A stretch of 64,000 nt of DNA from DVEG01 sp964405435 (GTDB lineage Bacteria > Cyanobacteriota > Cyanobacteriia > Cyanobacteriales > Oscillatoriaceae), in contig CAYOOD010000030.1 in the NCBI GenBank assembly GCA_964405435.1, positions 1 to 64,000 on the forward strand, in the 5' to 3' direction. Made by a program: the position numbers and the translations under genes. Shown here one piece after another: positions 26,497 to 35,874 of this stretch (its first letter is position 1; the number at the start of each line of letters is the position of its first letter). The notes beneath the pieces are model-generated. The model was not told the origin of the DNA and did no database searches. It was given only the letters and a program-made list of their open reading frames with translations.

Positions 26497-26607
26497 TCTT
26501 TCCAGCGGGGGATTTGGCCCGAGGGCAAAGTCACTTATTAAAGAAGAGCGGCTGAAAAACACAAAATGCACAGTCCGTTGAATCCTATAGTTAAAAGAGG
26601 AAGCTTT

Positions 26608-27099
26608 ATGCAGGTTCAAGCAAAACCCATGAAAGTTGACATCGGAATCGAAGAGAAAAGCAGACAAGATATTGCCGAGGGGCTGTCTCGGCTGCTTGCA
26701 GACACCTATACGCTTTACCTGAAAACTCACAATTTCCACTGGAACGTCACCGGCCCGATGTTCCAAACCTTGCACCTCATGTTCGAGACACAGTACACCG
26801 AGCTAGCGACAGCGGTTGACGAAATTGCCGAACGGATCAGAGCTTTGGGGTTCCCCGCTCCGGGTACATACAGCGATTTTGCCCGGTTAAGCTCGATTCC
26901 AGAAACCACCGGCGTGCCGAAAGCACAAGAAATGATTCGCCTGTTGGTAGAAGGGCAAGAATCCGTGGTGCGGACGGCTCGGTCGATTTTCCCGATCGTT
27001 GAACAAGTCAACGACGAACCCACCGCCGACCTGCTCACCCAGCGGATGCAAGTCCATGAAAAGACTGCTTGGATGTTGAGAAGTCTGCTGGAACAGTAA
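26608..27099 (+). CDS. dps: Dps-family ferritin (DNA protection in starvation)
   Basis: Dodecameric mini-ferritin that oxidises iron with peroxide and stores it. From the ATG at 26608 it has 163 residues. Ferroxidase-site residues have the classic spacing: H44 (THNFHW), H56 (LHLMF), D71 and E75 (DEIAERIRALG). The frame is open from 26566, but a strong RBS (GAGGAAG) sits before 26608. It follows srx and precedes the HTH-GrpE fusion gene. The gap after it carries CTCAGCA heptamer repeats. Confidence 0.93.
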   Translation: MQVQAKPMKVDIGIEEKSRQDIAEGLSRLLADTYTLYLKTHNFHWNVTGPMFQTLHLMFETQYTELATAVDEIAERIRALGFPAPGTYSDFARLSSIPETTGVPKAQEMIRLLVEGQESVVRTARSIFPIVEQVNDEPTADLLTQRMQVHEKTAWMLRSLLEQ

Positions 27100-27111
27100 G
27101 GCTGGGGAATT

Positions 27112-27240
27112 AGTGATGAGTGCTGAGTGCCGAGTGCTGAGTAGATTGCCCGCGCGCTTGGGGCGGAGTTTTGAGCACTTCCTTCCCCATTCCTCATTCC
27201 CGCACTTCCCACTCAGCACTCAGCACTCAGCACTTTCAAC
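27112..27240. repeat. Heptamer repeats (GAGTGCT / CTCAGCA)
   Basis: Runs such as GAGTGCTGAGTGCCGAGTGCTGAG and, facing it, CACTCAGCACTCAGCACTCAGCAC in part, after dps. The two arms are inverted relative to each other and could pair. Confidence 0.7.
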
Positions 27241-27284
27241 TCCCCACACCCGATCTTCTATTGACAAAATTTACAAGATAAGAT

Positions 27285-27917
27285 ATGGCAGGAGCGGCGA
27301 GTCGAAAGTATGCCGAGCAGTTGCGGCAGATGATGCGGCGAGCGGGTATTGCAGATTTTAAGGCGCTGCGAGAGCAAGCAAGGGTTTCCAAACAGCAGGT
27401 AAAGCTGTTGCGGCAAGGCGTAGGAGCGCAGATGCGGCTGGAAAACCTGGAGAAAATTGCAAAAGCGCTGCAAGTGCCGCCAGGGGAGTTGCTGGGGATT
27501 TTGCTCTCCGGGGAAGCGGCGGCGGTAACGGCTGCGCAGCTACAAGAGGAATGCGCGAGGCTGCGATCGCAGCTAGAGATTCAGCGGCAGGAGCTGCAGC
27601 AAGAATTTCAGCGAGACAGCCTGCAAGTGCTGGAATCCTGGCTGGTACAGTGGCCAACGGCTGCCCGCGCGGCCCGGGAAAAACCCGACTTGCCGGCAGA
27701 AAGGTTGCTGCCGCTGCTGCGCCCGGTGGAGCAGTTGTTGCAACAGTGGGGGGTAGAGGCGATCGCTGCAGTCGGTGCCGAAGTCGCCTACGATCCCAAG
27801 GAACACCAACTCATGGAAGGAACCGCCGAACCGGGCGATCGCGTGAAAGTGCGCTACACGGGCTACCGGCAGGGCGACAACCTCCTCTACCGCGCGAAAG
27901 TCAGTCCGGTTAGTTAG
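27285..27917 (+). CDS. HTH (XRE-like) - coiled coil - GrpE-like fusion
   Basis: 210 residues with three parts. Residues 8-75 resemble an XRE-type helix-turn-helix (FKALREQARVSKQQVKLLRQ, then LENLEKIAKALQVPPGELL). Residues 80-115 form a coiled coil. Residues 120-208 resemble the GrpE four-helix/beta-wing part: LLPLLRPVEQLLQQWGVEAI, then DPKEHQLMEGTAEPGDRVKV and GDNLLYRAKVSPV. GrpE is the nucleotide exchange factor of DnaK. A DNA-binding head on a GrpE body suggests a regulator sensing chaperone state, or a recruited exchange factor (inference). It sits after srx and dps. Confidence 0.7.
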   Translation: MAGAASRKYAEQLRQMMRRAGIADFKALREQARVSKQQVKLLRQGVGAQMRLENLEKIAKALQVPPGELLGILLSGEAAAVTAAQLQEECARLRSQLEIQRQELQQEFQRDSLQVLESWLVQWPTAARAAREKPDLPAERLLPLLRPVEQLLQQWGVEAIAAVGAEVAYDPKEHQLMEGTAEPGDRVKVRYTGYRQGDNLLYRAKVSPVS

Positions 27918-27990
27918 TCGCGATGAACTTTACCCATCGTCACCGATGAAAATGTGCCGGACTTTCTCACTTCCTCCCTCTTCTTCTACT

Positions 27991-28064
27991 CAGCACTGTT
28001 GCACTCACCACTGTTGCACTCAGCACTGTTGCACTCAGCACTGTTGCACTCAGCACTCAGCACT
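27991..28064. repeat. 15-bp tandem repeat grading into heptamers
   Basis: Four tandem copies of CAGCACTGTTGCACT (one with CACCACT), then two copies of the 7-base unit CAGCACT. It shows a longer unit made from the genome-wide heptamer. It ends at the 3' end of the DUF1350 gene. Confidence 0.9.
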
Positions 28065-28066
28065 AT

Positions 28067-28837
28067 TTACAAGTTAGTGCCGAGGGGATTGAGCCAGCGG
28101 AGGATTTCCTGTTTGAGGCGATCGGGTTCGCGGGAGATTTCTTGGCGGAACCACTGGGCGATCGCGTCTGCGGGCGAAAATTCCGAGCCCGCTTGCCAGT
28201 TGAGATCTTGACTCAAAGGAGTCAGGTGGTTGCCGGGGAGTTTTTGCAGGGCAACCATGCCGGGAAAGCGCTGCTCGAGTACGGGAATCAGCGACAGGGT
28301 TTGATCGATGTCGTCCTTGGTGAATTTAACGGCGAGATTGCGCCGGATTTGGTAGCGCTCGGCGACGAGCTGGTTGGTTTCCAGGGGGGAAGGGGTAAAC
28401 TCGACCGCAAACAGGGGTGAAAACTGCTCCCCCAGAGGAATGGCGCGGCGAGCGGGGTAATTGTTGTAGGAAATCAGGATATTGCCGGCGCGTTCGACCT
28501 CAAATAAGCTGCCGATGAGCAGGTGCAGCTTGCAGCCCATACTGTGCCCCATGCCGTAGACGGGCAAGTATCGCTTGCTGAGCAGTTTGGTTGCGTGCAG
28601 GCGATCGAGGGTTTGCTCGAAGCTCCAGAGTACGGAACGGGCGATCGCCGCGTGATCGAACGTATTCACGAATGGCGTCGCCACCACCGCATAGCCCGCG
28701 TTTCCGATTTGCTCTAACAACCGCCGATAGGTCAGTTGCGGGGCGGCAGCGACGAAAGCGCCCCCGAGAAAATGTACCACGGCTGCAGGCCGTGGGGGAA
28801 TAAATACCCAGTTACCCGCGATTTCCTGCCAGTTCAT
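28067..28837 (-). CDS. DUF1350 family protein (alpha/beta-hydrolase-like)
   Basis: 256-residue protein of the plant and cyanobacterial DUF1350 family, which has an alpha/beta hydrolase outline. The nucleophile-elbow-like motif is GMGHSMGCKLHLL (GHSMG) and the oxyanion-like segment is VVHFLGGAFVAAAP. The following ISYNNYPARRAIPLGEQ and the C-terminal LPGNHLTPL are typical; the His in GNH is a candidate triad residue. Its substrate is unknown. It is convergent with the HTH-GrpE gene, with tandem repeats between. Confidence 0.8.
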   Translation of the reverse strand: MNWQEIAGNWVFIPPRPAAVVHFLGGAFVAAAPQLTYRRLLEQIGNAGYAVVATPFVNTFDHAAIARSVLWSFEQTLDRLHATKLLSKRYLPVYGMGHSMGCKLHLLIGSLFEVERAGNILISYNNYPARRAIPLGEQFSPLFAVEFTPSPLETNQLVAERYQIRRNLAVKFTKDDIDQTLSLIPVLEQRFPGMVALQKLPGNHLTPLSQDLNWQAGSEFSPADAIAQWFRQEISREPDRLKQEILRWLNPLGTNL

Positions 28838-30013
28838 GCCAGTTTTAACTTCAGGTTTTGGATTTTTAGTATATTTTTATTTATCTTATCTTAAGATTCT
28901 CTGCGATCGCTTACAATAGCATCGCTGACTCGCGCTTTATTTTTAGATTATTTTTGGGATCGCTGGCAAAAAACAAGTCAGTTGGGGAAGCCAGAGCGAT
29001 CGAAGAGCGCAAGCCCTGACAGAAGGGCGATCTCCTTATCCCCAGTTTTTAGGGCTAAAAAACGCCTCCCCCACCCCGCAGTCAAGCAACTCGCCTGCAA
29101 GCGATCGTCAAATCAGCTCCCGTCATGTTAGCTGGAAACCCAGTTTCTCAAACAAACCGGGTTTGTTCCTGGTGAGTTTCATGGATACCTGCCAACTTTA
29201 GAGCCACCCGATGCGCCGCCCACCGCTGATTTTCTTCTATCGAGAGAGATAGATGGGGACGCATCCTCAGACAGAGATTTGGTAGCCTGCGATACTTCAG
29301 TCACCTTCCTCGCGGCAGAAGCAAATACCCCCGCCATTATCGTCTCTTTAATGTTTCTTAAATATGGGGTTAAGTGGCAGCTTCTAGACGAACCGCCGAG
29401 GTACTGTCTGGGAGCACGATGTTGGTTTTCGCAGTCAATATAGCCAACCAGAGAGTCTGAGAATGCCTGCCTTCAGAGGCAGCCTTTCAGCAAAATTGCT
29501 CGCGCAACTGCGGCTCGACTGTGGCTCGACAAGATTCTGCAAAGAAAATAAAAATCAAGCTAGGGGCATGGGACTGGCGGAAAAAGCAGCATCTTGTGAT
29601 ATATCTCAGTTTCTCTTCTCTCCTCCCCCCCTTTCTCCTCTAGGCGAGCCTGAAGCTTTCAAAATTAAAAAATGTAACAATGTAATCTAGGTAACAAAAA
29701 TCTAGCCCGAAATTTACAATTATAAAAAAATACTGGAAAAAACCTTACCCGACATGGAAAAAGAGTAAACTAAGTCTTGTGACGAAAAAGTTCCCTATGG
29801 CTGGATCGGAAAGCGAGAAGGCTAACCTATTTTTAAAGGGCCACAGCAAAAAAGATTCAATAGGGAATCCAATGTACGACCTCATTCTTAAGAGTGAAAA
29901 AAACGCTGCAAAATCCGAACCCTTATAAAGTCTAAACCAGGAGATTTAAATTGAAAAGTTGGTCAAAAAGAAGTCCCCAAAAAATATAGTCGTCAAACAA
30001 CCGAGGAGCAGCT
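28838..30013. other. 1.2-kb gap upstream of histidine kinase
   Basis: No confident gene. On the minus strand a 52-codon frame (29179-29337, ATG after AAAGAGACGATA) and an overlapping frame in another phase (ending LKLAGIHETHQEQTRFV) both look partly coding-like. They could be the remains of a frameshifted gene. A GGTTT-type repeat lies near 29140-29170. From 29690 onward the DNA is AT-rich and is probably the kinase promoter and leader. Confidence 0.4.
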
Positions 30014-31879
30014 ATGGTTATTGCTAACAGCGACAAGGTAATCAGCCTTGCCAGAAGGAAACAGGCAATAGACAAGCAGATATCTGCCATTAGAAAAACC
30101 GCCGACAGCCACAAAATCGAACACTCATTCGAGTTGCTGCATTCGATCCGTCAGGCGCTCGACTGGCACCAGATGCAGTTGGAGATTCAGCGGCAGAAGC
30201 GGGAACTGCAGATGCTCGAGGCTCGCTTCCGCAATGTCATCGACAAAAATGCAGACAGTATTGTTATATTAGACTGCCAAGGGATTATTCGCTTTGCCAA
30301 CCCCGCAACGGCTTCTCTGTTTAACTGTCAGATAGAGGAATTTGTGGGCAAAGAACTCTTCGACCAATTTGTCGTAGAGAAGAAAGCCTGCGAGATAGAC
30401 ACCTCGATAATGTCGCGCGGAAGCGGCAGCGGAACCGCTGACATGCGGGTGGTGCAAACGCTGGTGGATATTATTCCGGTGACGGGAGAAAAAGCGATCG
30501 CGGAGATGCGGGTGGTTGAAACAGAATGGGAAAGCAAAATCGCTTTCCTGGTACTGCTGCGCGACATCACCGATCGCGTGCGGGCAGAAGAGGCGCTCCG
30601 GCAAGAAAGGGACTTTAGCAGAACCCTGGTAGAGGCGTCGCCCGCCTTTTTCGCCGCCATCAGCGCCGAAGGAAAAGTGCTGATGATGAATGAAGCCATG
30701 CTGGCGGCGCTGGGCTACACCTTGGATGAGACGATCGATCGGGATTACCTGTCGAGTTTCGTCATCGCAGCCGATCGCGATCGCGTCAGGGACAGCTTCG
30801 CGCAACTGATCGAGCTGAAAACAACCCTCACCGACGAGAACCGCATCTTGACGAAAAACGGACGCCAGTTGCTAGTCGAGTGGCACAGCAGACCGGTATT
30901 CAAGACATCCGGTGAATTAAGCTTTATTTTTGGCGTGGGGCTGGACATCACCGAGCGCAAGCAAGCCGAGGAAGCCCTGCGGCAGTCGGAATCGCGATTT
31001 CGGGAGCAAGCGCAGCAACTCGAGCAAGCCCTGCACGACTTGCAGCGCACCCAAGCCCAGTTAGTTCAGACAGAAAAAATGTTTGGTTTGGGGCAGATGG
31101 TGGCGGGAGTGGCGCACGAAATTAACAACCCGGTCAATTTTATTTACGGCAATCTTTCCCACGCCAGAGAGTACACGAAAGAATTGCTAGAACTCGTGCA
31201 CTTGTATCAGAAATACTACCCCGCTCCCGTCTCGGAAATTCAAGAACACCAGGAAGACATCGATCTAGACTTTCTCATGGAAGACCTGCCGAGACTGCTC
31301 GCGTCTATGGAATTGGGCGCGGATCGAATCCGGCAAATTGTCTTGAGCTTGCGCAACTTCTCCCGCCTGGACGAAGCCGAGAAGAAACCGGTAAACATTC
31401 ACGAAGGGATTGACAGCACGCTGCTGATCTTGCACAATCGGCTGAAAGCGAAACCAGGGCATCCCGAGATTGAGATTGTTAAAGAATACGGCAACCTTCC
31501 GAATGTGGAGTGCTACGCCGGACAGCTCAATCAGGTGTTTATGAATATTCTCAGCAACGCGATCGATGCCTTGGATCACGCAATGGCAAATCCGCCAGAA
31601 TCAGGGGCTGTCAAATCGCCGGCGATCTGCATCGCCACCACTCTCAAGGACGACAAGTGGGTACAGGTAAGAATTCGGGACAGCGGCCCGGGAATGAGCG
31701 AGACGGTTCGCCGCCGCTTGTTCGATCCTTTCTTTACCACCAAACCGGTTGGCAAGGGTACTGGGCTGGGATTGTCCATCAGTTATCAGGTTGTCGTAGA
31801 AAGACACGGCGGGCAGTTGCAATGTCTCTCAGAACCCGGACAGGGCGCGGAATTTATCATTGAGATTCCCCTTAAGTAG
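30014..31879 (+). CDS. Sensor histidine kinase with two PAS domains
   Basis: 621 residues, apparently soluble (no membrane segment). It has an N-terminal helical region, PAS 1 at about 70-195 (RFRNVIDKNADSIVILDCQG), PAS 2 at about 200-320 (ASPAFFAAISAEGKVLMMNE, ending in DITERKQAEEAL), a coiled coil, then the kinase core. The phospho-acceptor is H368 in GVAHEINNPVNFI. The ATP-binding motifs are N box QVFMNILSNAIDAL, G1 RDSGPGM, F box FDPFFTTKPVGKGTGLGLSI. No response regulator is adjacent; the nearest downstream gene is the GGDEF-EAL protein 0.8 kb away. The signal is unknown. Confidence 0.92.
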   Translation: MVIANSDKVISLARRKQAIDKQISAIRKTADSHKIEHSFELLHSIRQALDWHQMQLEIQRQKRELQMLEARFRNVIDKNADSIVILDCQGIIRFANPATASLFNCQIEEFVGKELFDQFVVEKKACEIDTSIMSRGSGSGTADMRVVQTLVDIIPVTGEKAIAEMRVVETEWESKIAFLVLLRDITDRVRAEEALRQERDFSRTLVEASPAFFAAISAEGKVLMMNEAMLAALGYTLDETIDRDYLSSFVIAADRDRVRDSFAQLIELKTTLTDENRILTKNGRQLLVEWHSRPVFKTSGELSFIFGVGLDITERKQAEEALRQSESRFREQAQQLEQALHDLQRTQAQLVQTEKMFGLGQMVAGVAHEINNPVNFIYGNLSHAREYTKELLELVHLYQKYYPAPVSEIQEHQEDIDLDFLMEDLPRLLASMELGADRIRQIVLSLRNFSRLDEAEKKPVNIHEGIDSTLLILHNRLKAKPGHPEIEIVKEYGNLPNVECYAGQLNQVFMNILSNAIDALDHAMANPPESGAVKSPAICIATTLKDDKWVQVRIRDSGPGMSETVRRRLFDPFFTTKPVGKGTGLGLSISYQVVVERHGGQLQCLSEPGQGAEFIIEIPLK

Positions 31880-32682
31880 GAGGCGATTCATTGAAGAATT
31901 TTTGGCAGCCGCACGGAGAAGAATAGCGGGATACAGACAAGCGATCGCTTGTATTTTGGGAAAATCAGGGTGTATGTTTTCGCGCTTCCCATTTCAGGCT
32001 GTGTTGTCTGCGTGCCGCAGCATCAAAACTCACTCGTGTATCAACGGAAAGAGAGACAGGGCCAAAAAGGTAGGCGATTCAGGGCGTGTTTTGCAAAACC
32101 TCAGCGTGCTTCGGCACAGCTCTGCAAGAGCGCTGGGGAATAGGGCAAACAGGCAGCGAACCTCGCCATAACAAAAGTTTACCTGCCCTGCACGGTGATA
32201 AGTTTACGGACGTGAATTTACAAAAATAAAAAAAGATATAAAAAAAAGCGAATATTCTGCTATATAATAGAGATCGGTACTGAAAAAGCATCGGGTCAGC
32301 AGCGACCTGAAGCCGGAGGGTGTTTCACCAAAACTGGCCGAGAGAACCGACTGCGATCGGGGCTGAATAAATAGCCCGTTCGGACAAGCGAACAAAGAGC
32401 AGGAGGGAAAAGCGCCCAGATTGTATAAAATCGTGGGGTAGCGGCAAGCGCAAATAGCCCGAATTGTCCCGGAAGATATCTGGAGAATTAGAGAGCTGAG
32501 CAGAAAAGCGCCTGCGCTGAAAAAATTGGGGTTTTGGGTGAAAAATCAAGGGCGCAAACGCGCCCGTACCGGACAGAAAACTCGCTGAAAATCGCAACGG
32601 TCTAAAGGCAGGTCTTTAGCCAGAGCAGCCCGGGCAGGGGATGGTGAAAAGACCCCAATAATGGAACAAAGCAGGAAATCTT
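31880..32682. other. 0.8-kb gap/leader upstream of GGDEF-EAL gene
   Basis: No gene is supported. Several short inverted repeats occur, for example GGCTAAAGA-like arms in CTAAAG-GCAGGT-CTTTAG near 32603-32620, and GC-rich blocks. It may be a structured leader of the downstream gene. It does not match a c-di-GMP riboswitch pattern that I could recognise. Confidence 0.35.
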
Positions 32683-35139
32683 ATGATGTCCCAAAGGCCA
32701 AAAAACGAAGCGATCGAGAGCGATGCACTGCGGCAGTACGAGCCGACAGCCGCTTTGGCAGATATCACTCGCTTAGCGGCTTATATTTGCGGGACGCCAA
32801 GGGCTTTGCTCTGTCTGATTGACGGCACCCGACAGTCGTTTAATTTAGAACTGCCAGAAAGTTACGGAGAGGTAGACTTCTGGGCACACGCGATCGTGCA
32901 GTCCGAGGTGTTAGTGGTGAGAAATACGGTTTTGGACGTTCGCTTCGCCAACAATCCAATCGTGACGGGCGCGCCAAACGTCCGCTTTTATGCGGGAGCG
33001 CCGTTGATTGCGCCAGACGGGCACGCTATTGGGGCGCTGTGCGTGTTTGACTCGGTGCCGCGATCGCTGACGCCCCAGCAAATCGAAGCCCTGCAATCTC
33101 TCAGCCGCGCCGCACTCGCCCAACGAGAACTGCACCGCCACCTCAGCGATTTGGCAGAAGCTGCCATCAAGTGCCGGCAGATGGAGGGGGAACGATATCA
33201 AGCCGAGCGAGAATACTTGTCGCTATTAAATCACCTCAAACAAGGCATCTTTATCGTTCAAGATGGGTTGCTGGCATTTGTGAATCAGGCATTTGCGCAA
33301 ATGCTGGGCTACACGCCAGCGGAAATGATAGGGATGGAGTTTTCAAAAGTGATGACAAGAGAAGAGTGCAATGGGGTAGGGCAGCGCCAAAGGTCTAGAG
33401 TCGGGGAAGGAGCGCGTGAAGCGCCAGCTATCGCGGAACGCGAATCGCGAGAATCCACCCTGCGCCTGCTCCACAAAGAGCAAAAGCAGTGCGTCAGCGT
33501 CACCGTACAAGTAGCGCGCATCGCTTATCAGGGAAAGCACGCCAGCATCGCGATCGTCAAAGATATCAGCCCCTACCAGCCCTCAGAACCGCTGCTACTT
33601 TCCGATGCTTTTTACGATGTCCTCACCGGCGTGCTCAATCAAGCCGGGTTGATGGAGTGCTTGGGGCGAGCTGTAGAGCGCGCCAAACAGGAGCCGGATG
33701 CCGGGTTTGCCGTGCTAATTCTGGACATCGATCGCTTCAAAATGCTCAAACACAGCCTGGGATCGCAACTGAGCGAACTGCTGCTCGTCGCCCTGGCAAG
33801 GCGGATGGAAACCTGCTTGCGCCCGCGCGATCGCATTGCCCGCATCGGCTCCGACGAATTTGCCCTGCTACTCCACAACATCACCTCCGTCTCAGACGCG
33901 ACTGACTTTGCCGACATCCTCTACCAAGCACTCGAAACCCCATTTCACATAGATGGAAAAGAGGTATTCGTGACGCTCAGCACGGGTATCGTCACGAGCC
34001 GCCAGCATTCAGCCCTTTGCTCGGATTTGGGTGCTTTGCCCGAGGTAAAAAGCTGCGACTGCATCCGATCCGAAGATATTTTGCGAGACGCCGGCATCGC
34101 CATGTACACTGCCAAAACCCTCGGCAAAGGCAACTATCAAGTGTTCGATCGCAAAATGTCCGATCGCGCCCTAGGAAGCTGGCAGTTAGAAATCGACTTG
34201 CGGCGCATCATTCGCGAACAGGTTGAGTGGGTTGAAGAAGCGAATTCATCCTTTCCGCCCTTGTTCCGAAAAAGAAAATCCTCGCCCCAACAAGAGATTC
34301 GCCAAAAGGCGGGAGAAGGGCGGATAGCAGCGATCGGCGCTGCCTCAACAGCGTCGGCGATCGATCGCGAGGCTCAGATCGATGCACTGGTCGCGCCACC
34401 TTCGACACTTTTCCTGAACTACCAACCGATCGTGTCTTTGGATACGGGCAAGTTGGCAGGATTTGAAGCCCTCGTTCGCTGGCATCACCCGACTCGGGGG
34501 TTGATTTCGCCGGCAGAATTTATCCCCGTCGCAGAGGAAACGGGGCTGATCGTTCCCCTAGGAGCGTGGGTTTTACAGGAGGCGTGCCGCCAAATGCGTT
34601 TCTGGCAAGAAGAATTGCCACGGGCGAAAGATCTGACAATCGCCGTCAACCTGTCTGCCAGACAGCTCGCTCATCCCGATTTGATTTCTCAAATTGACGA
34701 GATTTTGCAGCAGACCGGGATCGATCCGAGCTGTCTGAAACTGGAGATTACCGAAAGCGTCCTCGTGGATAATGCCGACGCCGCTACAGCAGTGTTTGAC
34801 TGTCTCAGAGCCCGGAATATTCAACTGTGCATTGACGATTTCGGCACGGGCTATTCATCGCTGAGTTACCTGCGACGCTTCCCCATTAATATATTAAAAA
34901 TTGACCGTTCTTTCGTCATGGACTTGCTCGGGGAGTCCCTAAATTCGGAAATCGTCCGGGCGATCGTCTCTCTGGCGCACAATCTGGGAATGCAGGTGGT
35001 GGCAGAAGGAATAGAAACTCAGGAACAAATGGTACAGCTCTGGGCGCTCCAGTGCGAATACGGGCAGGGCTATTTTTTCGCCAAGCCACTCGATAGTGCG
35101 GCGGCTGACGCGACGATCGCAGCCGATCCGCAGTGGTGA
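32683..35139 (+). CDS. GAF-PAS-GGDEF-EAL protein (probable c-di-GMP phosphodiesterase)
   Basis: 818 residues: GAF at about 10-155 (RLAAYICGTPRALLCLIDG), PAS at about 180-305 (GIFIVQDGLLAFVNQAFAQM), GGDEF-type at about 310-465 and EAL at about 565-815. The GGDEF signature is GSDEF (389-393), and the substrate-site segment reads LDIDRFKMLKHSLG, with Lys where Asn is usual. This suggests a GTP-sensing rather than cyclase role. The EAL domain keeps E595 (FEALVRW), NLSARQL, EITES, DDFGTGYSSL, KIDRSF, AEGIET and GYFFAKPL, so c-di-GMP hydrolysis is likely. RBS CAGGAAATCTT; two ATGs in tandem. Confidence 0.92.
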   Translation: MMSQRPKNEAIESDALRQYEPTAALADITRLAAYICGTPRALLCLIDGTRQSFNLELPESYGEVDFWAHAIVQSEVLVVRNTVLDVRFANNPIVTGAPNVRFYAGAPLIAPDGHAIGALCVFDSVPRSLTPQQIEALQSLSRAALAQRELHRHLSDLAEAAIKCRQMEGERYQAEREYLSLLNHLKQGIFIVQDGLLAFVNQAFAQMLGYTPAEMIGMEFSKVMTREECNGVGQRQRSRVGEGAREAPAIAERESRESTLRLLHKEQKQCVSVTVQVARIAYQGKHASIAIVKDISPYQPSEPLLLSDAFYDVLTGVLNQAGLMECLGRAVERAKQEPDAGFAVLILDIDRFKMLKHSLGSQLSELLLVALARRMETCLRPRDRIARIGSDEFALLLHNITSVSDATDFADILYQALETPFHIDGKEVFVTLSTGIVTSRQHSALCSDLGALPEVKSCDCIRSEDILRDAGIAMYTAKTLGKGNYQVFDRKMSDRALGSWQLEIDLRRIIREQVEWVEEANSSFPPLFRKRKSSPQQEIRQKAGEGRIAAIGAASTASAIDREAQIDALVAPPSTLFLNYQPIVSLDTGKLAGFEALVRWHHPTRGLISPAEFIPVAEETGLIVPLGAWVLQEACRQMRFWQEELPRAKDLTIAVNLSARQLAHPDLISQIDEILQQTGIDPSCLKLEITESVLVDNADAATAVFDCLRARNIQLCIDDFGTGYSSLSYLRRFPINILKIDRSFVMDLLGESLNSEIVRAIVSLAHNLGMQVVAEGIETQEQMVQLWALQCEYGQGYFFAKPLDSAAADATIAADPQW

Positions 35140-35144
35140 GAAAA

Positions 35145-35305
35145 GTGAGGAGTTTTGAGTGTTGAGTGAAGTAAAAAAAGCTGAGTGTTGGCCGCAGATT
35201 TCACTTAAGAGTGATTTTTCGGTCGTTTTAATCAAAAAAGTGAGAAACTAAAGTTTCTTCAACTCAACACTCAGCACTCAGCACTCAACACTCAACCCTC
35301 CACAC
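35145..35305. repeat. Heptamer-type repeats flanking a short gap
   Basis: GAGTTTTGAGTGTTGAGTG on one side (from 35148) and CAACACTCAGCACTCAGCAC on the other (to about 35292). The arms are inverted, so the gap could fold on itself. Confidence 0.6.
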
Positions 35306-35311
35306 GCCACA

Positions 35312-35572
35312 CTAGAAATCTTCCAGCCGATCGCGAGTGGTCAATTCTGAAGGGGGGCGATCGCTGCTCCACGCCCACCAAGCAAAGCCACACTGACAGT
35401 CGTAGAACTCCTGCCACTTGCGGCGGTGATCCTCCGTATAGACAGGCGATCGGCGGTTGATCCAAACCTGCTGCGCCTGCATCGGCGTAGATTTACACTT
35501 GGGACAGCAGAACTCGCTGGCGTGAGTCGCCTTACTCGTCCACTCGGGCGGTACTAGATCGAAAGCGTCCAT
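35312..35572 (-). CDS. Small zinc-ribbon-like protein
   Basis: 86 residues, unknown function. It carries CCPKC at about 22-26 and CQCG at about 59-62, spaced as a two-knuckle zinc ribbon, and is rich in Trp (WTSKATHASEFCCPKCKS, then WQEFYDCQCGFAWWAWSSD). The C-terminus is acidic. It is convergent with the GGDEF-EAL gene and stands alone. Confidence 0.65.
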   Translation of the reverse strand: MDAFDLVPPEWTSKATHASEFCCPKCKSTPMQAQQVWINRRSPVYTEDHRRKWQEFYDCQCGFAWWAWSSDRPPSELTTRDRLEDF

Positions 35573-35874
35573 GCGTCAAAATTCCTAGAAGCAATTGCCG
35601 GCAGTCGGCGGTTTCGGGTTGGGAGCGTCTGGTACGGCTGAGCCGAATGTATATAAATCTTAAGATTTGGCAAAATAATTCTGTTCTGTGACTATTTTAG
35701 AACTCCGGTCGCATTGGAGCGCGTCATTTTTGGGTATTGTCTTATTGTCTTCAAGTCTCCTCAACTGACTGGTGCATCAAGCCAATTCCATCACGGACTG
35801 GACGAAACCAGTGCCGTGCGGCACCTGCAACCGCACGGGCTTTGCCGCCGTCAACAAGCGCGAGGATTTAGCTC

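Noticed and set aside
32260..32682. Possible c-di-GMP riboswitch before the GGDEF-EAL gene
   Set aside because: The conserved GEMM core could not be recognised.
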